A DNA stretch of 64,000 bases from Allacma fusca. Taxonomy: Eukaryota > Arthropoda > Collembola > Symphypleona > Sminthuridae. Positions 39,450 through 51,666 of this stretch are shown one piece after another. The stretch covers positions 124,001 to 188,000 of the forward strand of contig CAMXBY010000005.1 in the NCBI GenBank assembly GCA_947179485.1, written 5' to 3'. The translations under genes were made by a program, and so were the position numbers. Positions within the stretch are counted from its first letter, which is position 1. Each line of letters opens with the position of its first letter. The notes beneath the pieces are model-generated. The model ran no database searches. It was not told the DNA's origin and was given only the letters and a program-made list of their open reading frames with translations.

Positions 39450-41619
39450 CAAAGGTCAAGTTTGACCGATTCGCTCCGAATTCCCCCGAACTGGAGTTTT
39501 AACCGCTAGATATATGTAGGGGCTGTACGACCTGTCAAATATTTAAAAAATGTTTTCATTTTTACTCGAGTTATCCTTTTAAATAGGAACATGACCCGGA
39601 AAAGTCAAAGGTCAAGTTTGACTGATTCGCTCCGAATTCCACAGAACTAGAGTTTGTACCGCTAGATATATGCAGGGGCTGTACGCCTGCCAAATATTTT
39701 TAAAATATTTTCATTTTTACTCGAGTTATCCATTCAAATAGGAACAGGACCCGGAAAAGTCAAAGGTCAAGTTTGACCGATTCGCTCCGATTTCCCCCGA
39801 ACTGGAGTTTGTACCGCTAGATATATGCAGGGGCTGTACACCTGCCAAATATTTTTAAAATATTTTTATTTTTACTCGAGTTATCCATTCAAATAGGAAC
39901 AGGACCCGGAAAAGTCAAAGGTCAAGTTTGACCGATTCGCTCCGAATTCCCCCGAACTGGAGTTTGTACCGCTAGATATATGCAGGGGCTGTACGCCTGC
40001 CAAATATTTTTAAAATATTTTTATTTTTATTTGAGTTATCCATTCAAATAGGAACATGACCCGGAAAAGTCAAAGGTCAAGTTTGACCGATTGGCTCCGA
40101 ATTCCCCAGAACTGGAGTTTGTACCGCTAGATATATGCAGGGGCTGTACGCCTTCCAAATATTTTTAAAATGTTTTTATTTTTACTCGAGTTATCCTTTT
40201 AAATAGGAACATGACCCGGAAAAGTCAAAGGTCAAGTTTGACTGATTCGCTCCGAATTCCACAGAACTAGAGTTTGTACCGCTAGATATATGCAGGGGCT
40301 GTACGCCTGCCAAATATTTTTAAAATATTTTCATTTTTACTCGAGTTATCCATTCAAATAGGAACATGACCCGGAAAAGTCAAAGGTCAAGTTTGACCGA
40401 TTGGCTCCGAATTCCCCCGAACTGGAGTTTGTACCGCTAGATATATGCAGGGGCTGTACGCCTGCCAAATATTTTTAAAATATTTTTATTTTTACTCGAG
40501 TTATCCATTCAAATAGGAACATGACCCGGAAAAGTTAAAGGTCAAACTTGACCGATACGCTCCGAATTCCCCCGAACTGGAGTTTGTACCGCTAGATATA
40601 TGTAGGGGCTGCACGCCTGTAAAATATTTAAAAAATGTTTTCATTTTTACTCGAGTTATCGATTCAAATAGGAACATGACCCGGAAAAGTCAAAGGTCAA
40701 GTTTGACCGATTGGCTCCGAATTCCCCCGAACTGGAGTTTGTACCGCTAGATATATGTAGGGGCTGTACGCCTGTCAAATATTTTTAAAATATTTTCATT
40801 TTTACTCGAGTTATCAATTCAAATAGGAACAGGACCCGGAAAAGTCAAAGGTCAAGTTTGACCGATTCGCTCCGATTTCCCCCGAACTGGAGTTTGTACC
40901 GCTAGATATATGCAGGGGCTGTACACCTGCCAAATATTTTTAAAATATTTTTATTTTTACTCGAGTTATCCATTCAAATAGGATCATGACCCGGAAAAGT
41001 CAAAGGTCAAACTTGACCGATTCGCTCCGAATTCCCCCGAACTGGAGTTTGTACCGCTTGATATATGTAGGGGCTGTACGCCTGTAAAATATTTAAAAAA
41101 TGTTTTCATTTTTACTCGAGTTATCGATTCAAATATTAAGATGACCCGGAAAAGTCAAAGGTCAAGTTTGATCGATTGGCTCCGAATTCCCCAGAACTGG
41201 AGTTTGTACCGCTAGATATATGCAGGGGCATTACGCCTGCCAAATATTTTAAAAATATTTTCATTTTTATTCGAGTAATCCATTCAAATAGGAACATGAC
41301 CCTGAAAAGTCAAAGGTCAAGTTTGACCGATTCGCTCTGAATTCCCCCGAACTGGAGTTTGTACCGCTAGATATATGCAGGGGCTGTACGCCTGCCAAAT
41401 ATTTTGAAAATATTTTCATTTTTACTCCAGTAATCCATTCAAATAGGAACATGACCCGGAAAACCAAAGGTCAAGTTTGACCGATTCGCTCCAAATTCCC
41501 CCGAACTGGGGTTTGTACCGCTAGATATATGTAGGGGCTGTACCCCTGTCAAATAATTTAAAAATGTTTTCATTTTTACTCGAGTTATCCATTCAAATAG
41601 GAACATGACCCGGGAAAGT
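39450..41619 (+). repeat. 14-monomer HOR unit 2 inside copy B
   Basis: Counterpart of 26893-29062. It keeps the unit-2 marks GGACCCGG (~39903) and ACTTGACCGATTC (~41012). It lacks the TAGGAGCTGCACG substitution seen in copy A unit 2, so that change arose in A after the large duplication, or was lost from B. Confidence 0.88.
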
Positions 41620-42512
41620 CAAAGGTCAAGTTTGACCGATTCGCTCCGAATTCCCCCGAACTGGAGTTTGTACCGCTAGATATATGTAGGGGCTGTACGC
41701 CTGTCAAATATTCAAAAAATGTTTTCATTTTTACTCGTGTTATCGATTCAAATATTAAGGTGACCCGGAAAAGTCAAAGGCCAAGTTTGACCGATTGGCT
41801 CCGAATTCCCCCGAACTGGAGTTTGTACCGCTAGATATATGCAGGGGCTGTACGCCTGCCAAATATTTTAAAAATATTTTCATTTTTACTTCAGTAATCC
41901 ATTCAAATAGGAACATGACCCGGAAAACCAAAGGTCAAGTTTGACCGATTCGCTCCGAATTCCCCCGAACTGGGGTTGGTACCGCTAGATATATGTAGGG
42001 GCTGTACGCCTGTAAAATATTCAAAAAATGTTTTCATTTTTACTCGTGTTATCGATTCAAATATTAAGATGACTCGGAAAAGTCAAAGGTCAAGTTTGAC
42101 CGATTGGCTCCGAATTCCCCAGATTTGGAGTTTGTGCCGCTAGATATATGCAGGGGCTGTACGCCTGCCAAATATTTTTAAAATATTTTCATTTTTACTC
42201 GAGTAATCCATTCAAATGGGAACATGACCCGGAAAAGTCAAAGGTCCAGTTTGACCGATTCGCTCCGAATTCCCCCGAACTGGAGTTTGTACCGCTAGAT
42301 ATAGGTAGGGGCTGTACGCCTGCCAAATATTTTTAAAATATTTTTATTTTTACTCGAGTTATCCATTCAAATAGGAACAGGACCCGGAAAAGTCAAAGGT
42401 CAAGTTTGACCGATTGGCTCCGAATTCCCCAGAACTGGAGTTTGTAATGCTAGATATATGCAGGGGCTGTACGCCTGCCAAATATTTTTAAAATATTTTC
42501 ATTTTTACTCGA

Positions 42513-43330
42513 ATAATCCATTCAAATATTAACATGACCCGGAAAACCAAAGGTCAAGTTTGACCGATTCGCTCCGAATTCCCCCGAACTGGGGTTTGTA
42601 CCGCTAGATATATTTAGGGGCTGTACGCCTGTCAAATATTTTAAAAATGTTTTCATTTTTACTCGAGTTATCCATTCAAATAGGAACATGACCCGGAAAA
42701 GTCAAAGGTCAAGTTTGACCGATTCGCTCCGAATTCCCCCGAACTGGAGTTTGTACCGCTAGATATATGTAGGGGCTGTACGCCTGTCAAATATTTTTAA
42801 AATATTTTTATTTTTAGTCGAGTTATCCATTCAAATAGGAACAGGACCCGGAAAAGTCAAAGGTCAAGTTTGACCGATTGGCTCCGAATTCCCCAGAACT
42901 GGAGTTTGTACCGCTAGATATATGCAGGGGCTGTACGCTTGCCAAATATTTTAAAAATATTTTCATTTTTACTCGAGTTATCCATTCAAATAGGAACATG
43001 ACCCGGAAAAGTCAAAGTTCAAGTTTGACCGACTCGCTCTGAATTCCCCCGAACAGGAGTTTGTACCTCTAGATATATGTATAGGCTGTACGCCTGTCAA
43101 ATATTTTAAAAATGTTTTTATTTTTACTCGAGTTATCCATTCAAATAGGAACAGGACCCGGAAAAGGCAAAGGTCAAGTTTGACCGATTCGCTCCGAATT
43201 CCCCCGAACTGGAGTTTGTACCGCTAGATATATGTAGGGGCTGTACGCCTGTCAAATATTTTTAAAATATTTTTATTTTTACTCGAGTTATCCATTCAAA
43301 TAGGAACATGACCCGGAAAAGGCAAAGGTC
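42513..43330 (+). repeat. Monomers between the large duplication and the 4-mer HOR block
   Basis: These begin with the GGAAAACCAAAGG copy (~42541) and the private ATATATTTAGGGG variant (~42608), then TTTTAGTCGAG, GTACGCTTGCC and the first GTTCAAGTTTGACCGACTCG copy of this block (~43017). No gene is present. Confidence 0.8.
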
Positions 43331-44774
43331 AAGTTTGACCGATTCGCTCCGAATTCCCCCGAACTGGAGTTTGTACCGCTAGATATATGCAGGGGCTGTA
43401 CGCCTGCCAAATATTTTTAAAATATTTTTATTTTTACTCGAGTTATCCATTCAAATAGGAACATGACCCGGAAAAGTCAAAGGTCAAGTTTGACCGATTG
43501 GCTCCGAATTCCCCAGAACTGGAGTTTGTACCGCTAGATATATGCAGGGGCTGTACGCCTGCCAAATATTTAAAAAATTTTTTCATTTTTACTCGAGTAA
43601 TCCATTCAAATAGGAACATGACCCGGAAAAGTCAAAGTTCAAGTTTGACCGACTCGCTCTGAATTCCCCCGAACAGGAGTTTGTACCTCTAGATATATGT
43701 ATAGGCTGTACGCCTGTCAAATATTTTAAAAATGTTTTTATTTTTACTCGAGTTATCCATTCAAATAGGAACAGGACCCGGAAAAGGCAAAGGTCAAGTT
43801 TGACCGATTCGCTCCGAATTCCCCCGAACTGGAGTTTGTACCGCTAGATATATGTAGGGGCTGTACGCCTGTCAAATATTTTTAAAATATTTTTATTTTT
43901 ACTCGAGTTATCCATTCAAATAGGAACATGACCCGGAAAAGGCAAAGGTCAAGTTTGACCGATTCGCTCCGAATTCCCCCGAACTGGAGTTTGTACCGCT
44001 AGATATATGCAGGGGCTGTACGCCTGCCAAATATTTTTAAAATATTTTTATTTTTACTCGAGTTATCCATTCAAATAGGAACATGACGCGGAAAAGTCAA
44101 AGGTCAAGTTTGACCGATTGGCTCCGAATTCCCCAGAACTGGAGTTTGTACCGCTAGATATATGCAGGGGCTGTACGCCTGCCAAATATTTAAAAAAAAT
44201 TTTCATTTTTACTCGAGTAATCCATTCAAATAGGAACATGACCCGGAAAAGTCAAAGTTCAAGTTTGACCGACTCGCTCTGAATTCCCCCGAACAGGAGT
44301 TTGTACCTCTAGATATATGTAGGGGCTGTACGCCTGTCAAATATTTTAAAAATGTTTTTATTTTTACTCGAGTTATCCATTCAAATAGGAACAGGACCCG
44401 GAAAAGGCAAAGGTCAAGTTTGACCGATTCGCTCCGAATTCCCCCGAACTGGAGTTTGTACCGCTAGATATATGTAGGGGCTGTACGCCTGTCAAATATT
44501 TTTAAAATATTTTTATTTTTACTCGAGTTATCCATTCAAATAGGAACAGGACCCGGAAAAGTCAAAGGTCAAGTTTGACCGATTGGCTCCGAATTCCCCA
44601 GAACTGGAGTTTGTACCGCTAGATATATGCAGGGGCTGTACGCCTGCCAAATATTTTCAAAATATTTTCATTTTTACTCGAGTAATCCATTCAAATAGGA
44701 ACATGACCCGGAAAACCAAAGGTCAAGTTTGACCGATTCGCTCCGAATTCCCCCGAACTGGGGTTTGTACCGCT
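43331..44774 (+). repeat. HOR segment, first copy (offset 1,704 bp to 45035-46478)
   Basis: It contains a 4-monomer subunit of 620 bp, seen twice. Monomer 1 has GTTCAAGTTTGACCGACTCG, GAACAGGAG and GTACCTCTAG; monomers 2 and 3 have AAAAGGCAAAGG; monomer 4 has CCCCAGAACTGG followed by an A-run/T-run junction. The segment ends with TATTTTCAAAATATT and the GGAAAACCAAAGG/CTGGGGTTTG copy. The same order is found 1,704 bp (11 monomers) to the right. Confidence 0.85.
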
Positions 44775-46245
44775 AGATATATGCAGGGGCTGTACGCTTG
44801 CCAAATATTTTAAAAATATTTTCATTTTTACTCGAGTTATCTATTCAAATAGGAATGTGACCCGGAAAAGTCAAAGGTCAAGTTTGACCGATTGGCTCCG
44901 AATTCCCCTGAACTGGAGTTTGTACCGCTAGATATATGTAGAGCCTGTACGCCTGTCAAATATTTTTAAAATATTTTTATTTTTACTCGAGTTATCCATT
45001 CAAATAGGAACAGGACCCGGAAAAGTCAAAGGTCAAGTTTGACCGATTCGCTCCGAATTCCCCCGAACTGGAGTTTGTACCACTAGATATATGCAGGGGC
45101 TGTACGCCTGCCAAATATTTTTAAAATATTTTTATTTTTACTCGAGTTATCCATTCAAATAGGAACATGACCCGGAAAAGTCAAAGGTCAAGTTTGACCG
45201 ATTGGCTCCGAATTCCCCAGAACTGGAGTTTGTACCGCTAGATATATGCAGGGGTTGTACGCCTGCCAAATATTTAAAAATTTTTTTCATTTTTACTCGA
45301 GTAATCCATTCAAATAGGAACATGACCCGGAAAAGTCAAAGTTCAAGTTTGACCGACTCGCTCTGAATTCCCCCGAACAGGAGTTTGTACCTCTAGATAT
45401 ATGTATAGGCTGTACGCCTGTCAAATATTTTAAAAATGTTTTTATTTTTACTCGAGTTATCCATTCAAATAGGAACAGGACCCGGAAAAGGCAAAGGTCA
45501 AGTTTGACCGATTCGCTCCGAATTCCCCCGAACTGGAGTTTGTACCGCTAGATATATGTAGGGGCTGTACGCCTGTCAAATATTTTTAAAATATTTTTAT
45601 TTTTACTCGAGTTATCCATTCAAATAGGAACATGACCCGGAAAAGGCAAAGGTCAAGTTTGACCGATTCGCTCCGAATTCCCCCGAACTGGAGTTTGTAC
45701 CGCTAGATATATGCAGGGGCTGTACGCCTGCCAAATATTTTTAAAATATTTTTATTTTTACTCGAGTTATCCATTCAAATAGGAACATGACCCGGAAAAG
45801 TCAAAGGTCAAGTTTGACCGATTGGCTCCGAATTCCCCAGAACTGGAGTTTGTACCGCTAGATATATGCAGGGGCTGTACGCCTGCCAAATATTTAAAAA
45901 AATTTTTCATTTTTACTCGAGTAATCCATTCAAATAGGAACATGACCCGGAAAAGTCAAAGTTCAAGTTTGACCGACTCGCTCTGAATTCCCCCGAACAG
46001 GAGTTTGTACCTCTAGATATATGTAGGGGCTGTACGCCTGTCAAATATTTTAAAAATGTTTTTATTTTTACTCGAGTTATCCATTCAAATAGGAACAGGA
46101 CCCGGAAAAGGCAAAGGTCAAGTTTGACCGATTCGCTCCGAATTCCCCCGAACTGGAGTTTGTACCGCTAGATATATGTAGGGGCTGTACGCCTGTCAAA
46201 TATTTTTAAAATATTTTTATTTTTACTCGAGTTATCCATTCAAAT
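44765..46245 (+). repeat. HOR segment, second copy (offset 2,014 bp to 46779-48259)
   Basis: It starts with GTACGCTTGCC and TTATCTATTC copies, then TAGAGCC, GTACCACTAG and the two 620-bp subunits. The third copy begins near 46779. Differences include GGAATGTGACCC (~44862) against GAAATATGACCC (~46876) and GGGGTTGTACG (~45251) against GGGGCTGTACG. The two periods (1,704 and 2,014 bp) differ by 2 monomers, so the HOR has variable monomer number. Confidence 0.85.
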
Positions 46246-46778
46246 AGGAACAGGACCCGGAAAAGTCAAAGGTCAAGTTTGACCGATTGGCTCCGAATTC
46301 CCCAGAACTGGAGTTTGTACCGCTAGATATATGCAGGGGCTGTACGCCTGCCAAATATTTTCAAAATATTTTCATTTTTACTCGAGTAATCCATTCAAAT
46401 AGGAACATGACCCGGAAAACCAAAGGTCAAGTTTGACCGATTCGCTCCGAATTCCCCCGAACTGGGGTTTGTACCACTAGATATATGTAGGGGCTGTACG
46501 CCTGTCAAATATTTTAAAAATGTTTTCATTTTTACTCGAGTTATCCATTCAAATAGGAACATGACCCGGAAAAGTCAAAGGTCAAGTTTGACCGATTCGC
46601 TCAGAATTCCCCCGAACTGGAGTTTGTACCGCTAGATATATGTAGGGGCTTTCCGCCTGTCAAATATTTTTAAAATATTTTTATTTTTAGTCGAGTTATC
46701 CATTCAAATAGGAACAGGACCCGGAAAAGTCAAAGGTCAAGTTTGACCGATTGGCTCCGAATTCCCCAGAACTGGAGT

Positions 46779-48259
46779 TTGTACCGCTAGATATATGCAG
46801 GGGCTGTACGCTTGCCAAATATTTTAAAAATATTTTCATTTTTACTCGAGTTATCTATTCAAATAGAAATATGACCCGGAAAAGTCAAAGGTCAAGTTTG
46901 ACCGATTGGCTCCGAATTCCCCTGAACTGGAGTTTGTACCGCTAGATATATGTAGAGCCTGTACGCCTGTCAAATATTTTTAAAATATTTTTATTTTTAC
47001 TCGAGTTATCCATTCAAATAGGAACAGGACCCGGAAAAGTCAAAGGTCAAGTTTGACCGATTCGCTCCGAATTCCCCCGAACTGGAGTTTGTACCACTAG
47101 ATATATGCAGGGGCTGTACGCCTGCCAAATATTTTTAAAATATTTTTATTTTTACTCGAGTTATCCATTCAAATAGGAACATGACCCGGAAAAGTCAAAG
47201 GTCAAGTTTGACCGATTGGCTCCGAATTCCCCAGAACTGGAGTTTGTACCGCTAGATATATGCAGGGGCTGTACGCCTGCCAAATATTTAAAAAATTTTT
47301 TCATTTTTACTCGAGTAATCCATTCAAATAGGAACATGACCCGGAAAAGTCAAAGTTCAAGTTTGACCGACTCGCTCTGAATTCCCCCGAACAGGAGTTT
47401 GTACCTCTAGATATATGTATAGGCTGTACGCCTGTCAAATATTTTAAAAATGTTTTTATTTTTACTCGAGTTATCCATTCAAATAGGAACAGGACCCGGA
47501 AAAGGCAAAGGTCAAGTTTGACCGATTCGCTCCGAATTCCCCCGAACTGGAGTTTGTACCGCTAGATATATGTAGGGGCTGTACGCCTGTCAAATATTTT
47601 TAAAATATTTTTATTTTTACTCGAGTTATCCATTCAAATAGGAACATGACCCGGAAAATGCAAAGGTCAAGTTTGACCGATTCGCTCCGAATTCCCCCGA
47701 ACTGGAGTTTGTACCGCTAGATATATGCAGGGGCTGTACGCCTGCCAAATATTTTTAAAATATTTTTATTTTTACTCGAGTTATCCATTCAAATAGGAAC
47801 ATGACCCGGAAAAGTCAAAGGTCAAGTTTGACCGATTGGCTCCGAATTCCCCAGAACTGGAGTTTGTACCGCTAGATATATGCAGGGGCTGTACGCCTGC
47901 CAAATATTTAAAAAAATTTTTCATTTTTACTCGAGTAATCCATTCAAATAGGAACATGACCCGGAAAAGTCAAAGTTCAAGTTTGACCGACTCGCTCTGA
48001 ATTCCCCCGAACAGGAGTTTGTACCTCTAGATATATGTAGGGGCTGTACGCCTGTCAAATATTTTAAAAATGTTTTTATTTTTACTCGAGTTATCCATTC
48101 AAATAGGAACAGGACCCGGAAAAGGCAAAGGTCAAGTTTGACCGATTCGCTCCGAATTCCCCCGAACTGGAGTTTGTACCGCTAGATATATGTAGGGGCT
48201 GTACGCCTGTCAAATATTTTTAAAATATTTTTATTTTTACTCGAGTTATCCATTCAAAT
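46779..48259 (+). repeat. HOR segment, third copy
   Basis: It matches 44765-46245 at +2,014 bp and ends at ~48259, where GAACATGACC/AAAAGGC replaces GAACAGGACC/AAAAGTC. It contains both 620-bp subunits and a private AAAATGCAAAGG change (~47656). Confidence 0.83.
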
Positions 48260-49029
48260 AGGAACATGACCCGGAAAAGGCAAAGGTCAAGTTTGACCGA
48301 TTCGCTCCGAATTCCCCCGAACTGGAGTTTGTACCGCTAGATATATGCAGGGGCTGTACGCCTGCCAAATATTTTAAAAATGTTTTTATTTTTACTCGAG
48401 TTATCCATTCAAATAGGAACAGGACCCGGAAAAGGCAAAGGTCAAGTTTGACCGATTCGCTCCGAATTCCCCCGAATTGGAGTTTGTACCGCTTGATATA
48501 TGTAGGGGCTGTACGCCTGTCAAATATTTTTAAAATATTTTTATTTTTACTCGAGTTATCAATTCAAATAGGAACATGACCCGGAAAAGGCAAAGGTCAA
48601 GTTTGACCGATTCGCTCCGAATTCACCCGAACTGGAGTATTAACCGCTAGATATATGTAGGGGCTGGACGACCTGTCAAATATTTAAAAAATGTTTTCAT
48701 TTTTACTCGAGTTATCCTTTTAAATAGGAACATGACCCGGAAAAGTCAAAGGTCAAGTTTGACCGATTGGCTCCGAATTCCCCCGAACTGGAGTTTGTAC
48801 CGCTAGATATATGTACGGGCTGTACGCCTGTCAAATATTTTTAAAATATTTTTATTTTTACTCGAGTTATCCATTCAAATAGGAACACGACCCGGAAAAG
48901 TCAAATGTCAAGTTTGACCGATTCGCTCCGAATTCCCCCGAACTGGAGTTTGTACCGCTAGATATATGCAGGGGCTGTACGCCTGCCAAATATTTTTAAA
49001 ATATTTTTATTTTTACTCGAGTTATCCAT
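48260..49029 (+). repeat. Transitional monomers
   Basis: Five monomers linking the two HOR domains. They include CCGAATTGGAG with CCGCTTGATATATG, GAATTCACCCG with GGAGTATTAACC, GGGGCTGGACGACC, ATGTACGGGCTG and GAACACGACCC. Most of these are private single substitutions, so this stretch has not been recently homogenised. No gene is present. Confidence 0.8.
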
Positions 49030-51290
49030 TCAAATAGGAACATGACCCGGAAAAGTCAAAGTTCAAGTTTGACCGACTCGCTCTGAATTCCCCCGAACTG
49101 GAGTTTGTACCGCTAGATATATGTAGGGGCTGTACGCCTGTCAAATATTTTAAAAATGTTTTCACTTTTACTCGAGTTATCCATTCAAATAGGAACATGA
49201 CCCGGAAAAGGCAAAGGTCAAGTTTGACCGATTCGCTCCGAATTCCCCCGAACTGGAGTTTGTACCACTAGATATATGTAGGGGCTGTACGCCTGCCAAA
49301 TATTTTAAAAATGTTTTCATTTTTACTCGAGTTATCCTTTTAAATAGGAACATGACCCGGAAAAGTCAAAGGTCAAGTTTGACTGATTCGCTCCGAATTC
49401 CACAGAACTAGAGTTTGTACCGCTAGATATATGCAGGGGCTGTACGCTTGCCAAATATTTTTAAAATATTTTCATTTTTACTCGAGTTTTCCATTCAAAT
49501 AGGAACATGACCCGGAAAAGTCAAAGGTCAAGTTTGACCGATTGGCTCCGAATTCCCCCGAACTGTAGTTTGTACCGCTAGATATATGTAGAGGCTGTAC
49601 GCCTGCCAAATATTTTAAAAATGTTTTTATTTTTACTCGAGTTATCCATTCAAATAGGAACAGGACCCGGAAAAGGCAAAGGTCAAGTTTGACCGATTCG
49701 CTCCGAATTCCCCCGAACTGGAGTTTGTACCGCTAGATATATGTAGGGGCTGTACGCCTGTCAAATATTTTTAAAATATTTTTATTTTTACTCGAGTTAT
49801 CCATTCAAATAGGAACATGACCCGGAAAAGGCAAAGGTCAAGTTTGACCGATTCGCTCCGAATTCCCCCGAACTGGAGTTTGTACCGCTAGATATATGCA
49901 GGGGCTGTACGCCTGCCAAATATTTTTAAAATATTTTTATTTTTACTCGAGTTATCCATTCAAATAGGAACAGGACCCGGAAAAGTCAAAGGTCAAGTTT
50001 GACCGATTGGCTCCGAATTCCCCAGAACTGGAGTTTGTACCGCTAGATATATGCAGGGGCTGTACGCCTGCCAAATATTTTAAAAATGTTTTTATTTTTA
50101 CTCGAGTTATCCATTCAAATAGGAACAGGACCCGGAAAAGGCAAAGGTCAAGTTTGACCGATTCGCTCCGAATTCCCCCGAATTGGAGTTTGTACCGCTT
50201 GATATATGTAGGGGCTGTACGCCTGTCAAATATTTTTAAAATATTTTTATTTTTACTCGAGTTATCCATTTAAATAGGAACATGACCCGGAAAAGGCAAA
50301 GGTCAAGTTTGACCGATTCGCTCCGAATTCCCCCGAACTGGAGTTTTAACCGCTAGATATATGTAGGGGCTGTACGCCTGTAAAATATTTAAAAAATGTT
50401 TTCATTTTTACACGAGTTATCGATTCAAATAGGAACATGACCCGGAAAAGTCAAAGGTCAAGTTTGACGGATTGGCTCCGAATTCCCCCGAACTAGAGTT
50501 TGTACCGCTAGATATATGTAGGGGCTGTACGCCTGTCAAATATTTTTAAAATATTTTCATTTTTACTCGAGTTATCCATTCAAATAGGAACAGGACCCGG
50601 AAAAGTCAAAGGTCAAGTTTGACCGATTCGCTCCGAATTCCCCCGAACTGGAGTTTGTACCGCTAGATATATGCAGGGGCTGTACGCCTGCCAAATATTT
50701 TAAAAATGTTTTTATTTTTACTCGAGTTATCCATTCAAATAGGATCATGACCCGGAAAAGTCAAAGGTCAAACTTGACCGATTCGCTCCGAATTCCCCCG
50801 AACTGGAGTTTGTACCTCTTGATATATGTAGGGGCGGTACGCCTGTAAAATATTTAAAAAATGTTTTCATTTTTACTCGAGTTATCGATTCAAATATTAA
50901 GATGACCCGGAAAAGTCAAAGGTCAAGTTTGACCGATTGGCTCCGAATTCCCCAGAACTGGAGTTTGTACCGCTTGATATATGTAGGGGCTGTGCGCCTG
51001 TAAAATATTTAAAAAATGTTTTCATTTTTACTCGAGTTATCGATTCAAATATTAAGATGACCCGGAAAAGTCAAAGGTCAAGTTTGACCGATTGGCTCCG
51101 AATTCCCCAGAACTGGAGTTTGTACCGTTAGATATATGCAGGGGCTGTACGCCTGCCAAATATTTTAAAAATATTTTCATTTTTACTCGAGTAATCTATT
51201 CAAATAGGAACATGACCCTGAAAAGTCAAAGGTCAAGTTTGACCGATTCGCTCCGAATTCCCCCGAACTGGAGTTTGTACCGCTAGATAT
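49030..51290 (+). repeat. ~2.3 kb duplication, left copy (with an extra monomer)
   Basis: It matches 51667-53772 at +2,637 bp up to about 50935 and at +2,482 bp afterwards. The 155-bp change of offset is one extra monomer here: GGGGCTGTGCGCCTGTAAAATATTT with GTTATCGATTC and ATTAAGATGACCC appears in two consecutive copies (~50830-51080) against one in the right copy. Other shared marks are CCGAATTGGAG, GACGGATTGGC with AACTAGAG, GGATCATGACC and the inverted palindrome GGTCAAACTTGACC. Confidence 0.86.
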
Positions 51291-51666
51291 ATATAGGCTC
51301 TGTACGCCTGTAAAGTATTTAAAAAATGTTTTCATTTTTACTCGAGTTATCGATTCAAATAGGAACAGGACCCGGAAAAGGCAAAGGTCAAGTTTGACCG
51401 ATTGGCTCCGAATTCCCCAGAACTGGAGTTTGTACCGCTAGATATATGCAGGGGCTGTACGCCTGCCAAATGATTTTAAAAATATTTTCATTTTTACTCC
51501 AGTAATCCATTCAAATAGGAACATGACCCGGAAAAGTCAAAGTTCAAGTTTGACCGACTCGCTCTGAATTCCCCCGAACTGGAGTTTGTACCGCTAGATA
51601 TATGCAGGGGCTGTACGCCTGCCAAATGATTTTAAAAATATTTTCATTTTTACTCCAGTAACCCAT
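51291..51666 (+). repeat. Monomers with CCAAATGATTTTAAAA, duplicated once
   Basis: CCAAATGATTTTAAAA with ACTCCAGTAATCC and GTTCAAGTTTGACCGACTCG occurs at ~51469 and ~51624, one monomer apart (the second has ACTCCAGTAACCC and GGATAATGACC). A related copy is at ~61371. This is a single-monomer tandem duplication. Confidence 0.82.

Larger units (their letters stand above)
29956..42512 (+). repeat. Copy B of the 12,557-bp tandem duplication
   Basis: This copy abuts copy A directly. The match ends at ~42513, where CTCGAATAATCC with ATTAACATGACC replaces the CTCGAGTTATCC that follows 29955. Private differences I saw are GGGGTTGGTACC near 41975 (A: GGGGTTTGTACC) and a ~70-bp patch at 30334-30403. 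Otherwise the parts I compared are identical over kilobases, so the duplication is very recent or is an assembly duplication. The copy B differences argue mildly against a simple artefact. Confidence 0.92.
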
